Of a stretch of DNA of 40,282 bases, positions 35,389 through 40,282 are shown piece by piece. Below the pieces are notes generated by a model, which ran no database searches, was not told the origin of the DNA, and was given only the letters and a program-made list of their open reading frames with translations. The translations under genes and the position numbers were made by a program. How positions within the stretch are numbered: the first letter of the stretch is position 1; each line of letters begins with the position of its first letter. This DNA comes from Pseudomonadota bacterium (GTDB lineage: Bacteria; Pseudomonadota; Gammaproteobacteria; Steroidobacterales; Steroidobacteraceae), in NCBI GenBank assembly GCA_023391815.1, contig JAEWAF010000021.1:1-40282 (forward strand), in the 5' to 3' direction.

Positions 35389-35436
35389 CCGGGCATTTCT
35401 CCCTGTGCTTCAATGCCGGCAGTGTTAAATGCCCGG
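35389..35436 (+). promoter_or_regulatory. Inverted repeat overlapping the ribosome site of the P1 hydrolase gene
   Basis: CCGGGCATTT (35389-35398) and AAATGCCCGG (35427-35436) are perfect reverse complements around 28 bases. The right arm contains the GG of the GGAG ribosome site (35435-35438) in front of the ATG at 35449. It could act as an RNA hairpin limiting translation, or as paired half-sites for a regulator. Confidence 0.5.
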
Positions 35437-35448
35437 AGCTGCATCCCG

Positions 35449-36810
35449 ATGCGAACGTTGCGTCAATCCCTGACGGCCCTGCTGCTGGCCGCCGTCACCG
35501 CTGTCCCTTGCTCGGTCCGCGCAGGCTCGCAGGACTCGTTGCAGCCGGTGCTCAACGCCGGCGACAAGAAGCTCGCGTTCGACTGGCCCATGGTCAAGAT
35601 CGGCACCGGTGAATACGCAGAAGGCCCGACCGGTGTCACCGTGTTCCGCTTCGCGCGTCGCGTGTTGGGTGCAGTGGACGTTCGCGGTGGCGGGCCCGGC
35701 ACAGTGAACACGGACTATCTGCGCCTCGGCTATAACGTTCCCGAAATTGATACCGTCGTGTTCTCGGGCGGCTCGTGGTATGGCCTGGAGTCGACCACAG
35801 CGGCAGCGACGGCGTTGAAGGACGACGGCGAGCGCAGCGGCAACTGGGACAACATTTCGTTGTCGGTGGGCGCGATCATTTATGACTTCGGCGATCGTCG
35901 CTTGAACGAGATCTACCCGGACAAGCGGCTGGCGCAGGAAGCGCTGCGTGCCGCGCAGCCGGGTGTGTTTCCACTCGGTGCGCAAGGTGCGGGGCGCTCG
36001 GCGCGCACCGGTCAGTTCTTCGGCTGCAATGTGCACTCCGGTCAGGGCGGCGCGTTTCGCCAGGTCGGTCCGGTGAAGATCGCCGCGTTCACGGTCGTGA
36101 ATGCATTTGGCGTGGTGACCGATCGCGACGGGAAGGTGGTTGCGTGCAATCCCGGCGCGAACTGGCCGCAACCGCTGCGTCCCACCGATCTGCTCGCGGG
36201 TATGCCCGACAGCCGCAAGCCCGGCTGGCAGCCGCCGAAAGAAGCTGGGCGCAACACTACGGTCAGCCTGGTGATCGTGAATCAGACGTTGGAGCCGGCG
36301 TTGTTACAGCGAATCGCGGTCCAGGTTCACACATCGATGGCGCGCGGACTGCAACCGTTCGCGACCGAGTACGACGGCGACGTGCTTTACGCAGTCTCGA
36401 CCGGAGAGGTGGATGACAAGACGCCCGGCGCGCTTACGTCCGTGGATCTCGGCGTCATTGCTGGCGAAGTGATGTGGGATGCGATCCTCGCGTCGGTGCC
36501 CGAGCAGCCCAAGGCGTTTCAGCCGAACAAGCGACTCAAAGTCGCCGCTGCGGATCTGCAGAAGTACGCGGGCGATTATAAGTTCAGCGATCTGGTCACG
36601 GTGCGCGTCTCGAACGACGGTGGTCGGCTCATGGCGCAGGCTACGGGGGCGCGTGACGCGTTCGCGATCAAGAAGCAAGCAGCAGTGGAGCTGCTCCCCG
36701 TCGCGCAAGGTGACTTCACGGTGCCCGGCCGTTATCCGCTCAACGTGCGGTTCGCGGACGGCAAGTTGATTTTGAATCCGGGCCACTGGGAGCAGATTGG
36801 TACCAAGTGA
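35449..36810 (+). CDS. NylC-like P1-family (Ntn) hydrolase with DUF3471-like C-terminal domain, secreted
   Basis: A 453-residue exported hydrolase with a signal peptide (about 1-25, ends VRAGS). Residues 30-350 are a P1/DmpA-type N-terminal-nucleophile fold. Asn269-Thr270 in GRNTTVSLVIVN aligns with the autocleavage site Asn266-Thr267 of the nylon-oligomer hydrolase NylC. Asp309 and Asp311 (EYDGDVLYA) lie 39 and 41 residues after the Thr, the spacing of Asp306/308 in NylC, and Asn218 (FTVVNAFG) fits its catalytic Asn. The basic residue usually seen before the GG of KGG is Gln here (GQGGAF). Residues 365-453 form an extra beta-domain like DUF3471, not present in NylC. ATG 35449 is chosen for the signal peptide. 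Amide or peptide hydrolysis is likely; the substrate is inferred only. Confidence 0.82.
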   Translation: MRTLRQSLTALLLAAVTAVPCSVRAGSQDSLQPVLNAGDKKLAFDWPMVKIGTGEYAEGPTGVTVFRFARRVLGAVDVRGGGPGTVNTDYLRLGYNVPEIDTVVFSGGSWYGLESTTAAATALKDDGERSGNWDNISLSVGAIIYDFGDRRLNEIYPDKRLAQEALRAAQPGVFPLGAQGAGRSARTGQFFGCNVHSGQGGAFRQVGPVKIAAFTVVNAFGVVTDRDGKVVACNPGANWPQPLRPTDLLAGMPDSRKPGWQPPKEAGRNTTVSLVIVNQTLEPALLQRIAVQVHTSMARGLQPFATEYDGDVLYAVSTGEVDDKTPGALTSVDLGVIAGEVMWDAILASVPEQPKAFQPNKRLKVAAADLQKYAGDYKFSDLVTVRVSNDGGRLMAQATGARDAFAIKKQAAVELLPVAQGDFTVPGRYPLNVRFADGKLILNPGHWEQIGTK

Positions 36811-36818
36811 CTCACGCG

Positions 36819-36840
36819 CACCAGGGCCGACTCCCTGGTG
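36819..36840 (+). other. Perfect 8-bp hairpin after the P1 hydrolase gene
   Basis: CACCAGGG (36819-36826) and CCCTGGTG (36833-36840) enclose CCGACT, starting 9 bp after the stop codon. No T-run follows, so it is more likely a message-stabilising or weak termination hairpin than a full terminator. Confidence 0.5.
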
Positions 36841-36897
36841 ATCGCAGCTCACCGATGCGGTCGGCATTGGCAACTGTGCGCGTTGGTGGGCGGCGAT

Positions 36898-36919
36898 ATA
36901 ACAGCGCCACCGCTGTTAT
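36898..36919 (+). promoter_or_regulatory. Perfect palindrome overlapping a -10-like element before the NylB-like gene
   Basis: ATAACAGCG (36898-36906) and CGCTGTTAT (36911-36919) are exact reverse complements around CCAC. The left arm overlaps TATAAC (36897-36902), a good -10 hexamer, though no clear -35 is seen. The repeat ends 15 bp before the TTG start at 36935. A repressor site fits this position; an mRNA hairpin next to the ribosome site is the alternative. Confidence 0.55.
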
Positions 36920-36934
36920 TCAGGAATCTCCACC

Positions 36935-38107
36935 TTGCATCGCGACGCCGAAGTCCGCAGCCGACGTGCGGATGAACCTCAGGTCGCCGCCAGCCAGGCC
37001 CGCGATGCCTATGCGGGCAAGCTGCTCCCCAACGCTCAGCTGCGCTTGTTTCGCGATACGCAGTGGGAGTTCGCGACGCGCACGATCGCCCGAGGCGGCG
37101 CGGTTCATGAGCTGCGGCGCGCCGACATTCAACTGCAGGACATGGTCGTTCACTCCAGAGGCGTGGAGTACGACCTGCCCGATTACATTTCTCGCAATCG
37201 CATCGCCGGCTTGTTGTTGCTGAAGCGGGGTCGGATCGCGTTCGAGCACTACGATCTGGGTATCGACGTCGATACGCGCTGGATCTCCATGTCGATGGCG
37301 AAGTCGGTTAGCACCACGCTGATCGGCGCCGCGATTCACGACAAGCTCATTGGCGGTGTCGACGAGCAACTGACTCGCTATCTGCCCGAGCTGCGTGGCA
37401 CCAGCTACGACGGCGTGTCGATTCGTCATCTGCTGCAGATGACTTCCGGCGTGCATTGGGACGACACCCACACCGATGCAAAGTCCGAGCGTCGTCGCAT
37501 GCTCGAGTTGCAGATCGCACAACAACCGGGCGCGATCATGAAGTTTCTGGCCGGCCAGCCGCGAGTGGCCGCGCCGGGCTCCGTTTGGAATTACAGCACC
37601 GGCGAGACGCATGTCGTCGGCGCACTCGTGCGCGCCGCCACTGGCCTGTGGTGCGCGGATTACCTCTCACAAAAGATCTGGTCCAAGGTCGGCATGCAGG
37701 CGGACGCCACGTGGTGGCTCGAAGCGCCGGGCGGCCTGGAAGTCGCGGGCAGCGGCATCAACGCGACCTTGCGCGATTACGCGCGATTTGGTCTGTTCAT
37801 GGCCAACGATGGCGTGATCGGCAACGAGCGTGTGTTGCCGGAAGGCTGGATCGCCGAAGCGACTCAGCCGCGTCAGGTGGGCAGCACACGGGTCGACTAC
37901 GGCTACATGTGGTGGCCGGTCGCGCGACCCGATGGCTCATTCGCCGACGGCGCGTTCAGCGCTCGGGGCATCTTCGGGCAATACATCTACATCAACCCGC
38001 GCGAGCAGGTGATCGTGGCCGTATTGAGCGCCCGCTCCAAGCCGAAAGGCGCGGAAGCGATTCCCGACAACGATTTTTTCAACAGCGCGGTGGCCGCGCT
38101 GAAGTAG
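36935..38107 (+). CDS. SxxK serine hydrolase, NylB-like (class C beta-lactamase fold)
   Basis: A 390-residue hydrolase of the beta-lactamase/DD-peptidase superfamily. The catalytic Ser120-x-x-Lys123 is in SMSMAKS and the Tyr motif is Tyr220-Ser-Thr in WNYSTGE, close to Ser112, Lys115 and Tyr215 of the 6-aminohexanoate-dimer hydrolase NylB (392 residues). The block ISMSMAKSVSTTLIGAA, then YLPELRGTSYDGV, resembles NylB more than true AmpC. There is no signal peptide, so it should be cytoplasmic. The start is taken as TTG 36935 with GGAA upstream; no in-frame ATG exists before the core domain, so the start is the weak point. It sits between the NylC-like gene and a TonB receptor gene. An esterase or amidase on another substrate is possible. 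Confidence 0.85.
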   Translation: MHRDAEVRSRRADEPQVAASQARDAYAGKLLPNAQLRLFRDTQWEFATRTIARGGAVHELRRADIQLQDMVVHSRGVEYDLPDYISRNRIAGLLLLKRGRIAFEHYDLGIDVDTRWISMSMAKSVSTTLIGAAIHDKLIGGVDEQLTRYLPELRGTSYDGVSIRHLLQMTSGVHWDDTHTDAKSERRRMLELQIAQQPGAIMKFLAGQPRVAAPGSVWNYSTGETHVVGALVRAATGLWCADYLSQKIWSKVGMQADATWWLEAPGGLEVAGSGINATLRDYARFGLFMANDGVIGNERVLPEGWIAEATQPRQVGSTRVDYGYMWWPVARPDGSFADGAFSARGIFGQYIYINPREQVIVAVLSARSKPKGAEAIPDNDFFNSAVAALK

Positions 38108-38162
38108 CGAACCAAAAAAACACAACGGCTTTACCCCGGGGATCAAAGGTTTGGGAGGCAAC

Positions 38163-40241
38163 ATGGCAACGCGACTGAAATACATCACGGCACTGGCGGT
38201 GGTTGGCGCCACCACGTCCGTCAACACAATGGCGCAGGAGCTGGTCGTCGAAGAGGTGATCGTGACCGCGCAGAAGCGCGAGCAGCGCCTGGTGGACGTG
38301 CCGGTGTCGATCACTGCGCTCGGCGGCGAAGAAATCGCGCAGAAAGGCCTGACGAACATCCAGGACATCGCGTTCGCGGTGCCCGGCATGGCGTTGCGCG
38401 AAGACGGTCCGGGCAGCTATCAGATCTTCATGCGCGGCTTGAGCAATCAATACGGCAGCGACGCACTGGTCGGCGTGTACCTGGACGAAGCGCCGCTGTC
38501 GCTGACCGGCGTCGATCAGCTCGATGCGCGCCCGGTCGACCTGGAGCGCGTCGAAGTGCTCAAGGGTCCGCAAGGCACGTTGTACGGCCAGGGCTCGGTC
38601 GCCGGCGCGATCCGATACATCACCAAGTCGCCGGACCTCAGTGCCTTCGGCGGCTCGATCGAAGCGCAGGAAAGTTTCATCAGCGGCGGCGATTCGCGTG
38701 AAGTGATCACCGGCGTGTTGAACGCGCCCATCGTCACCGACAAGTTCGGTATTCGTATCGCGGCCCACGCCGAAGAGGGCGGTGGCTGGCAGGATCAGCC
38801 GGAGGCCGGCATCAAGGACGGCAACAATCAGGATCTGCGCATCGTGCGCACCAAGATGTTGTGGACACCGACCGAAGCGCTGTCGGTGCAGGGCATGGTC
38901 ATGATCCATCGCAACGAGAGCGAGCTTGGCCTCGGTTACGAGGAGCCGGATCGCACTGTCACCGTCGCTGTCGACCGCTCGCGTCGCCTGGTGCCGAAGA
39001 AATTCGAGTACGACCTGTACAACCTCGACGTGAAGTACGACCTCGGCCCGGCCGAGTTGCTCAGCTCCACGACCTACATCGATCACGATCATCGCTATCC
39101 GTTCTCGTATATCGGCGGCCCCCAGACCGTGTACGGCGGCGCGCTGGAAGGGACCGACGATCGTCACACCCGCGCGCACCAGTTCACGCAGGAGCTCCGT
39201 CTGAGCTCGGCGGGCGACAACTTCTTCAACTACACGTTCGGCGGCTTTTACCGCTCGATGAGCACGTCGCTGACCTCGTACTACGACACGTTGTTCGCGG
39301 GCGAATACTTCGGCGGCCTGGAATACTACGATCGCGATACGTACGAGTCGTATGCCTTGTTCGGCGATCTTTCCTTCCGCTTCGGTCGTTGGGAGCTCGG
39401 CGCGGGCGTGCGCTACTTCGAGGACGACCAGAAATCCTGGGACGGCTTGACCGAGGAGACGGATTCGTTCGATTCGGTCGACCCGCGTGCTTACGCGTCG
39501 TTCAAGGTCACCGACGACGTCAACGTCTACGCGAGCGTCGGCAAAGGCTTCCGCAGCGGCGGCTTCAACCGCGGCCCGGCACCGAACTACGAGCCGGAAA
39601 CCCTGATCAGCTACGAGCTGGGCAGCAAGGGTGTGCTGGGCGGCGGTGTGTTCGCGTACGAAATCGCCGCGTTCTACAGCGACTACAAGGACATGTTGCG
39701 TCGTGGCCTGGTGTTCGATTCGGTGAGTGGCGAGACCGCGCAGCTCACCAGCAACATCGGCAAGACCGAGGTGAAAGGCGTCGAAGTCGGTCTGACGTTC
39801 CGTCCGATCGAGCGGCTGACGCTCAACACGACCGCGACCTACCTGGACAGTGAGGTCACCGAGGTGAAGGCGCTCGGCGCGACCAACAATCCGGGCGACC
39901 CGGTCGACTACGTGCCGGAGCTCAGCTACACGCTGGGCGCGAACTACGACTTCGAATGGAGCGCGAGCATGCCGGGCTTCTTCCGCGTCGACTACAGCTA
40001 TCGCGACAAGGTCAGCTATGTCGATCTGAGCAGCTTCCCGCTGGAGAACACGCCGCAGTACTCGGACGACATCTCGCTGCTCTCGGCGCGTCTCGGCATG
40101 AAGCTCGGCCAGGCCAGCATCGAGCTGTTCGGCACCAATCTCACCAACGAGAACAAGTGGATCGATCCGTATCACGACTGGACCAACGCCAATCGCACGC
40201 GTCCTCGTGAGCTGGGCGTGAAGCTCGGCTACTCGTTCTGA
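38163..40241 (+). CDS. TonB-dependent outer-membrane receptor
   Basis: A 692-residue receptor. A signal peptide ends near NTMAQ, and the TonB box region is VVEEVIVTAQKRE. The plug holds DVPVSITALGGEEI, FMRGLSNQYGSD and the signature RVEVLKGPQGTLYGQGS before the beta-barrel, which ends in the aromatic strand GVKLGYSF. The type is the large 'VEEVIVTAQKR' group common in Sphingomonads and Gammaproteobacteria, whose substrates are varied and mostly unknown. GGAGG (38154-38158) precedes the ATG at 38163. It carries no maltose-type operator upstream, so it is not part of that regulon. It follows the NylB-like gene by 55 bp and may import that enzyme's substrate. Confidence 0.93.
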   Translation: MATRLKYITALAVVGATTSVNTMAQELVVEEVIVTAQKREQRLVDVPVSITALGGEEIAQKGLTNIQDIAFAVPGMALREDGPGSYQIFMRGLSNQYGSDALVGVYLDEAPLSLTGVDQLDARPVDLERVEVLKGPQGTLYGQGSVAGAIRYITKSPDLSAFGGSIEAQESFISGGDSREVITGVLNAPIVTDKFGIRIAAHAEEGGGWQDQPEAGIKDGNNQDLRIVRTKMLWTPTEALSVQGMVMIHRNESELGLGYEEPDRTVTVAVDRSRRLVPKKFEYDLYNLDVKYDLGPAELLSSTTYIDHDHRYPFSYIGGPQTVYGGALEGTDDRHTRAHQFTQELRLSSAGDNFFNYTFGGFYRSMSTSLTSYYDTLFAGEYFGGLEYYDRDTYESYALFGDLSFRFGRWELGAGVRYFEDDQKSWDGLTEETDSFDSVDPRAYASFKVTDDVNVYASVGKGFRSGGFNRGPAPNYEPETLISYELGSKGVLGGGVFAYEIAAFYSDYKDMLRRGLVFDSVSGETAQLTSNIGKTEVKGVEVGLTFRPIERLTLNTTATYLDSEVTEVKALGATNNPGDPVDYVPELSYTLGANYDFEWSASMPGFFRVDYSYRDKVSYVDLSSFPLENTPQYSDDISLLSARLGMKLGQASIELFGTNLTNENKWIDPYHDWTNANRTRPRELGVKLGYSF

Positions 40242-40282
40242 AAGTCAGCTGCCCGGGGCGGCCGGCCCGGGGGCGGTATGTG

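Noticed and set aside
38079..40175. 698-codon minus-strand open frame opposite the second TonB receptor
   Set aside because: Almost the full mirror of the receptor gene, with Ala/Arg/Val-rich sequence and no family resemblance; the receptor itself has plug, TonB box and terminal strand.
40252..40276. GC-rich repeat after the second TonB receptor as a terminator
   Set aside because: CCCGGG occurs twice but the flanks do not pair, there is no T-run, and the window ends before the structure could be judged.

Overview
The window looks like chromosomal DNA of a high-GC, Gram-negative proteobacterium. Outer-membrane genes (two TonB-dependent receptors, tamA/tamB), Sec-type signal peptides and a periplasmic azurin all point that way. 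The gene set (TonB receptor, tryptophan-halogenase-like protein, GH13/GH97 enzymes, sugar MFS) resembles oligotrophic Gammaproteobacteria of the Xanthomonadales/Steroidobacterales type. That placement is inference; there is no rRNA to confirm it. No tRNA, rRNA, insertion sequence, prophage or CRISPR array was seen.

Layout. 1-3306: the 3' part of a Ser/Thr kinase with a multi-pass membrane tail, converging on two bacterial PH-domain membrane proteins (YdbT/YdbS type). 3355-4984: a vapBC toxin-antitoxin pair with a perfect inverted-repeat operator, behind a periplasmic Lig E-type DNA ligase. 5183-8714: a DsbA-like CPTC thiol protein, a cNMP-binding/thioredoxin-like/TrxR-like fusion that lacks the usual CxxC, a 2OG-Fe(II) oxygenase-like protein and a glyoxalase II-like hydrolase, closed by a clear intrinsic terminator. 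8841-12353: a dipeptide epimerase, a secreted YtcJ-type amidohydrolase and an N-formylglutamate amidohydrolase.

12686-26739 is the centrepiece, a starch/maltodextrin (perhaps cyclodextrin) utilisation locus. Three promoters carry the same 14-bp LacI-type palindrome (TGAATACGTATGCA) at a fixed distance from the -35/-10 elements. They drive (i) a cytoplasmic GH13 alpha-glucosidase plus a GH97 alpha-glucosidase, (ii) a secreted CGTase-like GH13 with IPT and CBM20 domains, and (iii) a TonB receptor, a flavin-dependent halogenase-like protein, a periplasmic GH13 amylase and an MFS sugar transporter. The inferred flow is: extracellular polymer attack, outer-membrane import, periplasmic trimming, inner-membrane import, cytoplasmic hydrolysis to glucose. 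The regulator is not in the window. The halogenase's role is unknown.

26746-32944: azurin diverging from the tamA-tamB export/assembly pair. 33074-40241: a FCD-type GntR regulator, a mercuric reductase-like flavoprotein, a secreted NylC-like (P1/Ntn) hydrolase, a NylB-like SxxK serine hydrolase and a second TonB receptor. The NylC-like protein keeps the Asn-Thr autocleavage site and the DxD pair at the spacing I recall for NylC. Together these genes suggest an import-and-hydrolysis module for an amide-linked oligomer. That is the second system here worth experimental attention.
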